A DNA stretch of 6,407 nt from JBGPNN01 sp041487495 (GCA_041487495.1 JBGPNN010000201.1:1-6407); one strand, 5' to 3'. Counted from the stretch's first letter, positions 1 through 6,083 are shown. A program made the numbers and translations. Notes: generated by a model not told the origin, from the sequence alone.

Positions 1-241
1 AGCAAACGGCCGACTTCATCAAGAATAGGGTCGCCAGGCTATGGAGGTCATCTTGGGAAGTAGCGACGCCCGCATCTAGGAAGGTAGTGAGGTTGGACAT
101 CTAGGGAAGTAAGGATACTGCCCAATCCGAAAGCGCTCACCAACATGCGCCTGCTTGAAGGGATTGTGCCGCCTATGACGAAACACAGCGGCGCCCTAAT
201 GTAGTCAGATATTTCATGACACGGCAACAGGAAGGCACGCG
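1..241. other. Non-coding stretch upstream of the LuxR-type gene
   Basis: I see no convincing gene here. The plus-strand frame starting at base 3 is open to a TAG at 102-104 and could be the last 33 codons of an upstream gene, but it has no recognisable domain. A minus-strand open frame crossing into the regulator gene has no ribosome binding site or family resemblance and is probably chance. The stretch is about half G+C, lower than the genes to the right. It contains the three direct repeats and, at its right end, the Shine-Dalgarno sequence of the next gene. No clear sigma-70 promoter was found. Confidence 0.5.
49..112. repeat. Three imperfect 15-bp direct repeats, 24-25 bp apart
   Basis: Three related 15-mers start at 49 (catcttgggaagtag), 73 (catctaggaaggtag) and 98 (catctagggaagtaa). 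Each pair matches at 12 or 13 of 15 positions, and the starts are 24 and 25 bp apart. They lie 130 to 190 bp upstream of the LuxR-type regulator gene, in a stretch with no convincing gene. The change from 24 to 25 bp breaks a constant reading frame, which argues against a protein repeat. Binding sites for a regulator are possible; chance or a decayed sequence is not excluded. Confidence 0.45.
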
Positions 242-748
242 ATGAGCCCGCGAGCCAAACGGTTGCGTCGTGCCTTAGAGCTCGATCTTCCGCGAGGTGG
301 GATTCCGGCCAACGGACCTCCGGGCCGGCCATCTCCAAGATCTTCCAGTGCCGGAAAAACGCCCCTCGGGAAGGACGCGCAACCCTTACTGCTTACCCAA
401 CAGCAAGAGGTCACCAAGGCGATCTTTCAGCTTATGCACGGCCTCGCGCAGGTGTTGGCGTCGATCATCCAGTCTGGGTTTGTTGGACGCGTTCCTCCTG
501 AAACTGGAGGAGGGCAGGAAGAGAACCTGTCAACCCACCGCCGGCTGGTCCCGCTCACCCATCGCGAGGAGGAAGTCGCGAGGTTGATCACCCGGGGGTT
601 CCCAAACCGCAAGATCGGGGCTGAACTCACAATCTCCGAGGGCACGGCGGAAAGTCACGTCCAGCACATTCTCAACAAGCTCGGGTTCCATTCGCGGGCG
701 CAGATTGCGGCGTGGGTCGTCGAACACAAGAACGCCGATCCCCCTTAG
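242..748 (+). CDS. LuxR-type helix-turn-helix regulator, orphan
   Basis: This 168-residue protein carries a LuxR/FixJ-type DNA-binding helix-turn-helix domain at its C-terminus, about residues 105-162. The family pattern is easy to follow: LTHREEEVARL, then the scaffold helix with NRKIGAEL, the recognition helix beginning ISEGTAESHV, and the closing NKLGFHSRAQIAAWV. No receiver domain, PAS domain or autoinducer-binding domain precedes it. Residues 1-45 are rich in Arg, Pro and Gly and look disordered; residues 47-80 are more hydrophobic and may form a helix. The ATG start is supported by aggaagg at 229-235 with a 6-base spacer. It is the only plus-strand gene and converges on the GerMN gene, with 34 bp between stop codons. 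As in the family, it presumably binds DNA to control transcription; its signal and targets cannot be read from here. It may be a truncated derivative of a larger regulator. Confidence 0.82.
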   Translation: MSPRAKRLRRALELDLPRGGIPANGPPGRPSPRSSSAGKTPLGKDAQPLLLTQQQEVTKAIFQLMHGLAQVLASIIQSGFVGRVPPETGGGQEENLSTHRRLVPLTHREEEVARLITRGFPNRKIGAELTISEGTAESHVQHILNKLGFHSRAQIAAWVVEHKNADPP

Positions 749-782
749 CGCGACCGCCGAGACGCTGCGCCCGGCGCTAGAG

Positions 783-1292
783 TCAGAACCGCGGCAGCGC
801 CGGTGGCCGGCCGATCGGCCGGTCGATCAGCACGCCCTCACCGCCCAGGCCCTGACGCTCCTGGCCGTCAATCAACAGCCGCACCTGCGGCGCGGCCGGG
901 AACTGCGTGCCCGTGTAGACGATCTGCCACAGACGCGCCTGCATGCTCGTCGAGCCGCCGCCGCTCGCGATCGCTCCGGTCAGGTCGATGACCGCGATCC
1001 CGTCACGCACCGACAGGCTGCGCAGGCGTGTGCCTTGGGGAATTTCGGTCGAGAGGCCGCGGCCGCGCTCTTCACTGCCGGGCCCCGACAGCAGCGCCTC
1101 CACGGCGCCGCGGAGTAAGGCTTCGGTGCCCCGGCCCAGGACGGTGCGCCGCACCTCGACGAGTGTCGCGGTGCCGTCGACGGTGCCCACGAAGTGGACG
1201 GTGACCCGGGTCTCGACCGGACGGATCTGCGTGGCCCAAATGACCACGGCCGCCACGGCCAGGACGAAGATCCATGCGAGGACGCGCCGCAC
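783..1292 (-). CDS. GerMN-domain protein, membrane-anchored
   Basis: A 169-residue protein with one N-terminal membrane segment (about residues 4-20, hydrophobic after two arginines) followed by a GerMN domain (about 28-145). Family marks are the EALLRGAVEALLSGP helix with its LL-GP ending, the IPQGTRL turn, the strand ending in AVIDLTG, the QARLWQIVYTGTQFP helix and the VRLLIDG strand. GerMN domains occur in the spore germination protein GerM and in many non-spore-forming bacterial lipoproteins and anchored proteins, where they are thought to act at the cell wall; the molecular activity is not established. It lacks a lipobox cysteine, so it is anchored by the helix rather than by lipid. I chose the GTG at 1292 because gggggg lies 4 bases upstream and the start follows the ligA stop by one base. 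A TTG at 1307 would add five residues and overlap ligA by 14 bp. It is probably translated by coupling to ligA. Confidence 0.85.
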   Translation of the reverse strand: MRRVLAWIFVLAVAAVVIWATQIRPVETRVTVHFVGTVDGTATLVEVRRTVLGRGTEALLRGAVEALLSGPGSEERGRGLSTEIPQGTRLRSLSVRDGIAVIDLTGAIASGGGSTSMQARLWQIVYTGTQFPAAPQVRLLIDGQERQGLGGEGVLIDRPIGRPPALPRF

Positions 1293-1293
1293 G

Positions 1294-3306
1294 TTACCCC
1301 CCGACAAGTTTCGCGAATTCGTTTTCGGTGAGGACCTTCACGCCGAGTTTCTGTGCCTTCTCCAGCTTCGAGCCGGCCGCCTCCCCGGCAACCAGATACA
1401 TGGTCTTCTTCGTCACACTGTCACTGGGCACGCCGCCTGCCTCGCGGACCAGCCCCTCGGCCTGGCCGCGCGTCCACCGCTTCAGGGTACCGGTGAAGAC
1501 GACCTGCGCTCCGGCCAGCGGGCCGTCGGTGGACCGGCTGGCACGCCTCGGCGCCGCGGGCTTGACGCCAGCGGCGAGCAAACGCTTGACCAGGCGCCGA
1601 TTGGGCGCCTGCTTGAAAAAGGTGACGATGCTCTCGGCGATCGTCGGGCCGATCCCCGGCACGTCGCGGACCTGTTCGAACGATGCGTCCTTCAGCGCGT
1701 CGATCGTGGGGAAGTGCTCGGCGACAACGTCGGCGACGTGCGCGCCGACATGGCGGATCCCGAGCGCATAGAGGAACCGGGCAACGGTAGTTTCCCTGCT
1801 CCGCGCAATAGCGTCCAACACGTTTTGCGCCAGTTTGTCGCCCATGCGCTCGAGCCCCAACAGTCCCTTTTTCGTGAGGCGATAGAGGCCGGCGGGGTCG
1901 CGGATCAGTCCCTTCTCCAGCAGCTGACCGATCAGCTTCACGCCGAGTCCGTCGATGTTCATCGCATCGCGCGACGCGAAGTGGATCAGGCGCTCGTGCA
2001 CCTGCGCCGGGCACGAGAGGTTCGGGCACCGCGCCACGGCTTCGCCTTCGGGCTTCTCGACCGGCGTGCCGCACACCGGGCAGCGGGTAGGCATCACGAA
2101 GAGACGCTCTTCCCCGGTCCTGCGCTCGGGCAGCGGCGCGACGACTTCCGGAATCACCTCGCCCGCGCGCTGCACGATGACCCAATCGCCGATACGGACG
2201 TCCTTCCGCCTGATCTCGTCTTCGTTATGCAGGGTCGCGCTGGACACCGTCACGCCCGATACGCGCACCGGCTCCAACACCGCAGCCGGCGTCAGCGCCC
2301 CGGTGCGGCCGACGTTGATGGTAATGTCCACCAGTCGCGTGATCGCCTGTTCGGCGGGGAACTTGTAGGCGATGGCCCAGCGCGGGGCCTGCGTCGTCGC
2401 GCCGAGTTCCGTCTGCTGGGTATAGACGTCGACTTTGATGACGACGCCGTCGGTATCATAGTCGAGCGCTTCTCGGCGCCCTGTCCAGGTTTTGATGTAG
2501 ACCTTGACCTGATCCAGCGAATCGTATTGGGCGGCGTGCGGGTTCGTCCGAAAACCCGCGTCGCGCAGCCATTTGAGGGTATCGAAGTGTGAGCGCAGTC
2601 CCAGGCCCTCCGCATCGCCCACGCCGTAGACGAACACGTCGAGCGGCCGGCGCGCGGTGGCCTGCGGGTCAAGCTGGCGCAGCGAGCCGGCCGCGGCGTT
2701 GCGGGGGTTCGCAAAGCGCGGCTCGCCGCGGGTCTCACGCTCGGCGTTGACACTTTCGAAGGCTTTTCGCGGCAGGTACACCTCGCCGCGGACTTCCAGC
2801 AGCGCCGCAGACTTCTTGACGCGCAGACGCAGCGGGATGCTGTTGATGGTGCGAAGATTCGGGGTGACGTCCTCACCCTCGGTGCCGTCGCCCCGCGTGG
2901 CGCCGGTGACGAACACGCCGTCCTGGTAGGTGAGCGACACGGCCGCCCCATCGATCTTCAGCTCGCAGACGTACCGGACCTCCACAGTGCCCAACACGGA
3001 CCGCACCCGTTTCTCCCACGCATCCAGTTCTTCGTCGCTGAAGGCGTTGGTCAGGCTGAGCATCGGGGTGCGGTGACGCACGGCGGCGAAGGCGCCCGAC
3101 GGTGGCGCGCCCACGCGTTGGGTCGGGGAATCCGGCGTGACCAGGTCGGGGTAGCGCGTCTCCAGGTCGCGGAGGTCGCGCATCAACTGATCGTACACCG
3201 CATCGGACACAGTGGGCGCATCCAGCGCGTGATACCGATACGCGTGCTCGTTGATCTCCTCGCGCAGCCGCGCGGCGCGCCGGCGGACGTCAGCGGCGAT
3301 ACTCAT
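1294..3306 (-). CDS. ligA: NAD-dependent DNA ligase LigA
   Basis: LigA seals nicks with 5'-phosphate and 3'-hydroxyl ends using NAD+, and joins Okazaki fragments and repair patches in the cytoplasm. At 670 residues it has the usual length (the E. coli protein is 671) and all domains in order: the Ia NAD-binding region (HAYRYHALDAP near residues 21-31 and the YDQL motif); the adenylation domain with the catalytic lysine in CELKIDG (Lys117) and DGVVIK near 286-291; an OB fold; a four-cysteine zinc finger (Cys409, 412, 427, 432); helix-hairpin-helix repeats at roughly 440-565; and a C-terminal BRCT domain from about 594. No key residue is missing. The start is uncertain. The ATG at 3306 gives the family length but has no clear Shine-Dalgarno sequence, while a GTG at 3327 would add seven residues. 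It follows the cysO-like gene after 95 bp, so it may be read through from that operon or have its own weak promoter. Confidence 0.97.
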   Translation of the reverse strand: MSIAADVRRRAARLREEINEHAYRYHALDAPTVSDAVYDQLMRDLRDLETRYPDLVTPDSPTQRVGAPPSGAFAAVRHRTPMLSLTNAFSDEELDAWEKRVRSVLGTVEVRYVCELKIDGAAVSLTYQDGVFVTGATRGDGTEGEDVTPNLRTINSIPLRLRVKKSAALLEVRGEVYLPRKAFESVNAERETRGEPRFANPRNAAAGSLRQLDPQATARRPLDVFVYGVGDAEGLGLRSHFDTLKWLRDAGFRTNPHAAQYDSLDQVKVYIKTWTGRREALDYDTDGVVIKVDVYTQQTELGATTQAPRWAIAYKFPAEQAITRLVDITINVGRTGALTPAAVLEPVRVSGVTVSSATLHNEDEIRRKDVRIGDWVIVQRAGEVIPEVVAPLPERRTGEERLFVMPTRCPVCGTPVEKPEGEAVARCPNLSCPAQVHERLIHFASRDAMNIDGLGVKLIGQLLEKGLIRDPAGLYRLTKKGLLGLERMGDKLAQNVLDAIARSRETTVARFLYALGIRHVGAHVADVVAEHFPTIDALKDASFEQVRDVPGIGPTIAESIVTFFKQAPNRRLVKRLLAAGVKPAAPRRASRSTDGPLAGAQVVFTGTLKRWTRGQAEGLVREAGGVPSDSVTKKTMYLVAGEAAGSKLEKAQKLGVKVLTENEFAKLVGG

Positions 3307-3401
3307 GTCAGTCGGGGGAACCGGCACCTTTCCACGATATCATGAGGTGCCCGTTCAGACGCGTGCGCGTGCCTTCGACGACCACTTCACCCAGATGGGG
3401 T
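3307..3401 (-). other. Intergenic gap between the cysO-like gene and ligA
   Basis: This 95-bp gap separates the SAM-regulated trio from ligA. I see no terminator hairpin with a U-tract and no strong promoter; aaaggtg (3331-3325) is a Shine-Dalgarno-like run but lies 18 bases from the ligA ATG, too far to serve it. Read-through from the upstream operon into ligA is therefore possible. One minus-strand frame is open across the gap and out of frame with both genes, with no recognisable product. Confidence 0.4.
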
Positions 3402-3674
3402 TCACCCTCCGGCCATCGCGGGGATAATCGCGACCTCCGCGCGATCGTCAAGCGGCGTGGAGAGCCCCTGCAGCAGGCGCACGTCCTCGTCATTCACAAA
3501 GACATTGACGAAGTGATGTAGCTGACCGCTGCCGTCCACCAGACGCTCCCCCAGCCCCGGATAGCGGCTGTTCAACTCGTCGATAGCCGCCGCCAGGGTA
3601 CCGGCGTCGACGCTGACGAGCCGCTCGCCGTTCGTGTACCGCCGCATGGGTGACGGGATGCGCACCGTGGCCAT
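3402..3674 (-). CDS. cysO: CysO-like sulfur carrier protein (MoaD/ThiS family)
   Basis: A 90-residue ubiquitin-fold sulfur carrier ending in a free Gly-Gly (IIPAMAGG). In this family an E1-like enzyme adenylates the C-terminal glycine and converts it to a thiocarboxylate, which then donates sulfide to an acceptor enzyme. The block LHHFVNVFVNDEDVR (residues 52-66), followed by GL.T.L.D...V.I.PA.AGG, closely resembles, as I recall it, mycobacterial CysO, which feeds CysM in cysteine synthesis; it is less like molybdopterin-synthase MoaD. The ATG at 3674 is chosen because a perfect AGGAGG (3686-3681) lies 6 bases upstream; an in-frame start further up would lie inside the thrC-like gene. The upstream stop codon TAG lies within that Shine-Dalgarno sequence, so the two proteins should be made together. 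Since the glycines are terminal, no protease is needed to mature it. No activating enzyme is in the window. A role in cysteine, homocysteine or another sulfur transfer remains possible; context favours homocysteine. Confidence 0.92.
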   Translation of the reverse strand: MATVRIPSPMRRYTNGERLVSVDAGTLAAAIDELNSRYPGLGERLVDGSGQLHHFVNVFVNDEDVRLLQGLSTPLDDRAEVAIIPAMAGG

Positions 3675-3687
3675 GACGATCCTCCTA
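3675..3687 (-). promoter_or_regulatory. Stop codon fused with Shine-Dalgarno sequence, thrC-like to cysO-like
   Basis: The thrC-like stop TAG (3687-3685) shares its last two bases with a perfect AGGAGG (3686-3681) placed 6 bases before the cysO-like ATG. Ribosomes finishing the first gene are therefore delivered onto the start site of the second. This is a layout expected for translational coupling and matched production of the two proteins. It also settles the choice of the cysO-like start. Confidence 0.85.
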
Positions 3688-4914
3688 CGACGCGTGGGCC
3701 AGGACGGCATCCTCAAAGGCCCGCAGCGTCGGCTTGATCCGCACGGTGGCCGGTAGCCTGTCGGCGACCGCCTCGTGCGTTTTCAGTCCCATACCGGTGA
3801 TGTAGGCGACCGTGATGTGGCTCGGATCGATCGCGCCCGAACGGGCGAGCTTGCGCAGCACGCCCACCGTGACCCCCCCCGCCGTCTCGGTGAAGATCCC
3901 CTCGGTCTGCGCGAGCAGCTCAATCCCCTCGACGATCTCTTCGTCGGTGACGGCCTCGATGCGTCCCCCGGTGGATCGGACCGAGGCGATGGCATAGCGG
4001 CCGTCGGCCGGCGTCCCGATGGCCAGCGAGTGCGCGATGGTGTTCGGGCGCACGGGGCGCACGCGGTCGGTGCCGTCCTTGAACGCCGCCGCCACCGGGT
4101 TGCAACCCTCCGCCTGGGCGCCGTGGACGCGCGTCCTGGGCTCGGGGATCAATCCCAGCTCCGCCAGCTCACCGAAGCCGGTGTGGATCTTGACCAGCAG
4201 GTTGCCGGACGCGATCGGCACCACGACGGCATCGGGCGCCCGCCATCCCAGTTGCTCCGCCACTTCATACGCCAGGGTCTTGCCCCCCTCGCTGTAGTAC
4301 GGACGCATGTTCACGTTCAGGAAGGCCCAGCGATGTTCTTCGCCGATCTGGGCGCACAGGCGGTTCACCTCGTCATACCCGCCCTCGACCTCGACAACGG
4401 TCGCGCCGTAGACGGCCGACGCCAGGATCTTGTTCCGCTCGACACCCTGTGGGAGGAAAACGTAGGCGCGCATCCCGGCACGGGCCGCGTGCGCGGCCAC
4501 GGAATGAGCCAGGTTGCCGGTCGACGCGCAGGCCAGCGTGTCATAGCCGAAGCGGCGCGCGGCCGCGGTGCCGATCGAGACCGAACGATCCTTGAACGAC
4601 CAGGTGGGATTCACGGAGTCATTCTTCACAAAGAGGTTGGGCAGACCAAGCGCCTCGCCCAGCCGCCGCGCGGGAACCAGCGGCGTGAATCCGGGCGAGA
4701 GATCCACGACCGGATCGTACGGGACGGGGAGGAGGTCGGCGTACCGCCAGATCGAATGCGGCCCCGCCTCGATCCGCTCGCGCAGCGGTAGGCGTCGTAG
4801 CGACCCGATGTCGTAGACTGTTTCCAGCGGCCCCAGGCACGATTCACATACGTACACCGGGCCCACCGCGACCTCGGTCCCGCACTCCCGACACCGCAAG
4901 CGGTCAACGGCCAT
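3685..4914 (-). CDS. thrC: Threonine synthase-like PLP enzyme, possible OPH-dependent homocysteine synthase
   Basis: A 409-residue fold-type II PLP enzyme of the threonine synthase family, which normally turns O-phosphohomoserine into threonine. An N-terminal zinc-ribbon-like segment has CRECG and CESC (Cys8, 11, 23, 26). The PLP lysine is Lys108 in NPTWSFKDR. STGN at 131-134 and the SGN loop at 236-238 (phosphate binding) follow, and the C-terminal TGMGLK motif is at 373-378. Compared with the usual family motifs as I know them (NPTGSFKDR, CASTGNTSAS, VGNAGNITAYW), this protein has Trp105 for Gly, GNLAHS for GNTSAS, and ASGNLLVKIHTGF for the glycine loop. The ATG at 4914 is preceded by gggggg with a 7-base spacer and overlaps the thrB stop by 11 bp. 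A GTG or ATG upstream would start inside thrB. SAM-riboswitch control and the coupled sulfur carrier gene suggest it may use carrier thiocarboxylate to make homocysteine. Plain threonine synthase remains the safe annotation. Confidence 0.85.
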   Translation of the reverse strand: MAVDRLRCRECGTEVAVGPVYVCESCLGPLETVYDIGSLRRLPLRERIEAGPHSIWRYADLLPVPYDPVVDLSPGFTPLVPARRLGEALGLPNLFVKNDSVNPTWSFKDRSVSIGTAAARRFGYDTLACASTGNLAHSVAAHAARAGMRAYVFLPQGVERNKILASAVYGATVVEVEGGYDEVNRLCAQIGEEHRWAFLNVNMRPYYSEGGKTLAYEVAEQLGWRAPDAVVVPIASGNLLVKIHTGFGELAELGLIPEPRTRVHGAQAEGCNPVAAAFKDGTDRVRPVRPNTIAHSLAIGTPADGRYAIASVRSTGGRIEAVTDEEIVEGIELLAQTEGIFTETAGGVTVGVLRKLARSGAIDPSHITVAYITGMGLKTHEAVADRLPATVRIKPTLRAFEDAVLAHAS

Positions 4915-5845
4915 CGTCTCGCCCCCCCTTTGTGATTCCGAACGATTCACTATCGAGCGCGCCGTGGGCCTCGATGCCTGTCACAACCGCGCGGCTACCG
5001 ACCCCCGCCCGCTGGAAGGCTTTGATCATCGCATCCGCCACGGCCCGCGCAAACTCAGGCGGCGTCAACGCCGCAACCGTCGGCCCCGAGCCGCTGAGCA
5101 CCGCGCCGTACGCACCGGCGGCGATCGCGCCGGCGACGACGCGGTCGAACCCCGGGACCAGGTGCCGGCGGTGCGGCTGGTGTAGCCGGTCGGACAATGC
5201 ATGCCGCAGCAGGTCCGGCTGGCCCTGGGCCAGCCCAACGAGCAGGAGCCCCGCGTGACCGAGGTTGTAGACCGCGTCCTCGAGTTTGACCTGCGCGGGC
5301 AGCACCGCGCGCGCCGCCGCCGTGTCGACCTGCAGGGCCGGCGTCACCAACACCACTCCCAGGGGAAACCCGGGCAGGATCCGCGCCCACCGCAGGACGC
5401 CGCCGTCAAGCGTCACGACGACGATCCCGCCGAGCAACGCCGCCGCGACGTTATCCGGATGCCCTTCGAGTTCGGCGGCGATGCGCAGGAGATCGTCCGG
5501 CTTCAATAGATCGCCGAGCAGCCGGCTGGCCGCGACGACGCCGCCCACGATGGCCGCGGCGCTGCTTCCGAGCCCGCCGCGCAGGGGAATGGGCGAATGC
5601 GCCTGGAGCGCGAACGCGCCCGTGTAACCCACGTGGCCGGCGACCGTGACCGCGCTACGGTAAATCAGGTTCGACGCATCCTGGGGGACGTCCACGCCCG
5701 TGACCGCCACCTGAGGGGACGGCGCCGGCGCAAGCGTGATCTCCGCGTGCACGCCGACGGCCGCCGCAAGCACGTCGAAACCCGCGCCAAGATTGGCAAC
5801 GGTCGCCGGCACACGGACGGTCACTCGCTCAAGCGCAACGGCCAC
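4904..5845 (-). CDS. thrB: Homoserine kinase ThrB
   Basis: A 313-residue GHMP-family kinase that phosphorylates homoserine with ATP to O-phosphohomoserine, the branch metabolite for threonine and, in some organisms, for methionine. All three GHMP motifs are present: VRVPATVANLGAGFD (residues 10-24), the ATP-binding loop PLRGGLGSSAAA (87-98) and the C-terminal GAVLSGSGPTVAAL (247-260). EGHPDNVAAAL at 127-137 is typical of homoserine kinases. The open frame runs on upstream through the terminator and riboswitch, so it cannot all be coding. I set the start at the GTG at 5845, with GGAGG (5856-5852) 6 bases upstream; this also gives the expected N-terminus, nine residues before the first motif. 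The start is 21 bases after the terminator U-tract, so it is the first gene of the SAM-controlled transcript. Its last 11 bases overlap the thrC-like gene in another frame. Confidence 0.95.
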   Translation of the reverse strand: MAVALERVTVRVPATVANLGAGFDVLAAAVGVHAEITLAPAPSPQVAVTGVDVPQDASNLIYRSAVTVAGHVGYTGAFALQAHSPIPLRGGLGSSAAAIVGGVVAASRLLGDLLKPDDLLRIAAELEGHPDNVAAALLGGIVVVTLDGGVLRWARILPGFPLGVVLVTPALQVDTAAARAVLPAQVKLEDAVYNLGHAGLLLVGLAQGQPDLLRHALSDRLHQPHRRHLVPGFDRVVAGAIAAGAYGAVLSGSGPTVAALTPPEFARAVADAMIKAFQRAGVGSRAVVTGIEAHGALDSESFGITKGGRDDGR

Positions 5846-5866
5846 GCAGGTCCTCCGCCAGCATAC

Positions 5867-5899
5867 AAAAATCCCCTCCACTTCCTGCATTGGAGGGGA
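5867..5899 (-). terminator. Rho-independent terminator, riboswitch expression platform
   Basis: On the minus strand a 9-bp perfect stem is formed by TCCCCTCCA (5899-5891) and TGGAGGGGA (5880-5872) around a 10-base loop, followed at once by five U residues (5871-5867). It sits between the SAM aptamer and the thrB start. The segment 5911-5905 (GAGAGGA, which includes half of the 3' strand of P1) can instead pair with the 5' arm of this stem at 5899-5893 with one A-C mismatch and a 5-base loop. That gives the antiterminator expected when SAM is scarce. Confidence 0.93.
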
Positions 5900-5904
5900 A
5901 TCGA

Positions 5905-6006
5905 TCCTCTCATCCGCCGGAACTGGATCCGCGGGGGTTGGCACCTTGCCGATTTCGGCAGGTTGCCGGGGGTCATCGGGCCCGTCCCTCACCCACTCTT
6001 GATGAG
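5905..6006 (-). ncRNA. SAM-I (S-box) riboswitch aptamer
   Basis: The minus strand from 6006 to 5909 matches the class I SAM riboswitch. P1 is CTCATC (6006-6001) pairing with GATGAG (5914-5909). The conserved core follows: AAGAGTGGGTGAGGGA with the kink-turn region, GGGCCCGATGA, CCCGGCAACC, a P3 hairpin (TGCCG/CGGCA, 5960-5956 with 5951-5947, loop AAAT), the invariant AAGGTGCCAA, and a P4 hairpin at about 5933-5915. In this class SAM binding stabilises P1, frees the terminator and switches the operon off. Here the regulated genes are thrB, the thrC-like gene and the cysO-like gene, not the usual met or SAM-synthetase genes. I see no missing conserved element. Confidence 0.96.
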
Positions 6007-6026
6007 TTGCTATTCAGTTGAAAGTC

Positions 6027-6055
6027 AGACTAGCATAGGCACTCTATTGCGTCAA
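6027..6055 (-). promoter_or_regulatory. Sigma-70-type promoter for the riboswitch-thrB transcript
   Basis: On the minus strand TTGACG (6055-6050) and TAGTCT (6032-6027) are separated by exactly 17 bases. A TG at 6035-6034, one base before the -10 hexamer, gives an extended -10 element that can offset the weak hexamer (3 of 6 matches). Transcription would start near 6020, about 14 bases before riboswitch stem P1, which is the right distance. The -35 lies 28 bp after the stop codon of the M1-like gene. Confidence 0.65.
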
Positions 6056-6083
6056 GCGGCCGTGTCGTGAACCCGCGCGGTTC

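Noticed and set aside
48..338. A 96-codon minus-strand open frame at the left end
   Set aside because: It overlaps the start of the regulator gene, has no ribosome binding site and no recognisable domain.
746..779. Inverted repeat tagcgc/gcgcta between the convergent regulator and GerMN genes, as a bidirectional terminator
   Set aside because: Only 6 bp with a 22-base loop and no U-tract in either direction.
943..2592. A 549-codon plus-strand open frame opposite ligA and the GerMN gene
   Set aside because: It lies antisense to ligA, whose domains and catalytic residues are intact. It is rich in Arg, His, Asp and Pro, as antisense frames of high-G+C genes are, with no family resemblance and no ribosome binding site.
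3308..3493. A minus-strand frame overlapping the carrier gene's end and crossing the gap to ligA, possibly a C-terminal extension by frameshift
   Set aside because: The carrier protein ends exactly at Gly-Gly as the family requires. There is no slippery sequence, and the extra peptide resembles nothing I know.
3775..4791. A 338-codon plus-strand open frame opposite the thrC-like gene
   Set aside because: It mirrors a gene with clear PLP-enzyme motifs, and its Arg/His/Asp/Gly-rich composition is typical of an antisense shadow.
5846..5992. N-terminal extension of homoserine kinase by about 49 residues
   Set aside because: The frame is open but runs through the terminator and riboswitch, and the GTG at 5845 has its own Shine-Dalgarno sequence and gives the normal GHMP N-terminus.
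6069..6083. Small hairpin gaacc/ggttc just after the M1-like stop codon, as a terminator
   Set aside because: A 5-bp stem with a 5-base loop and no U-tract; too weak to call.
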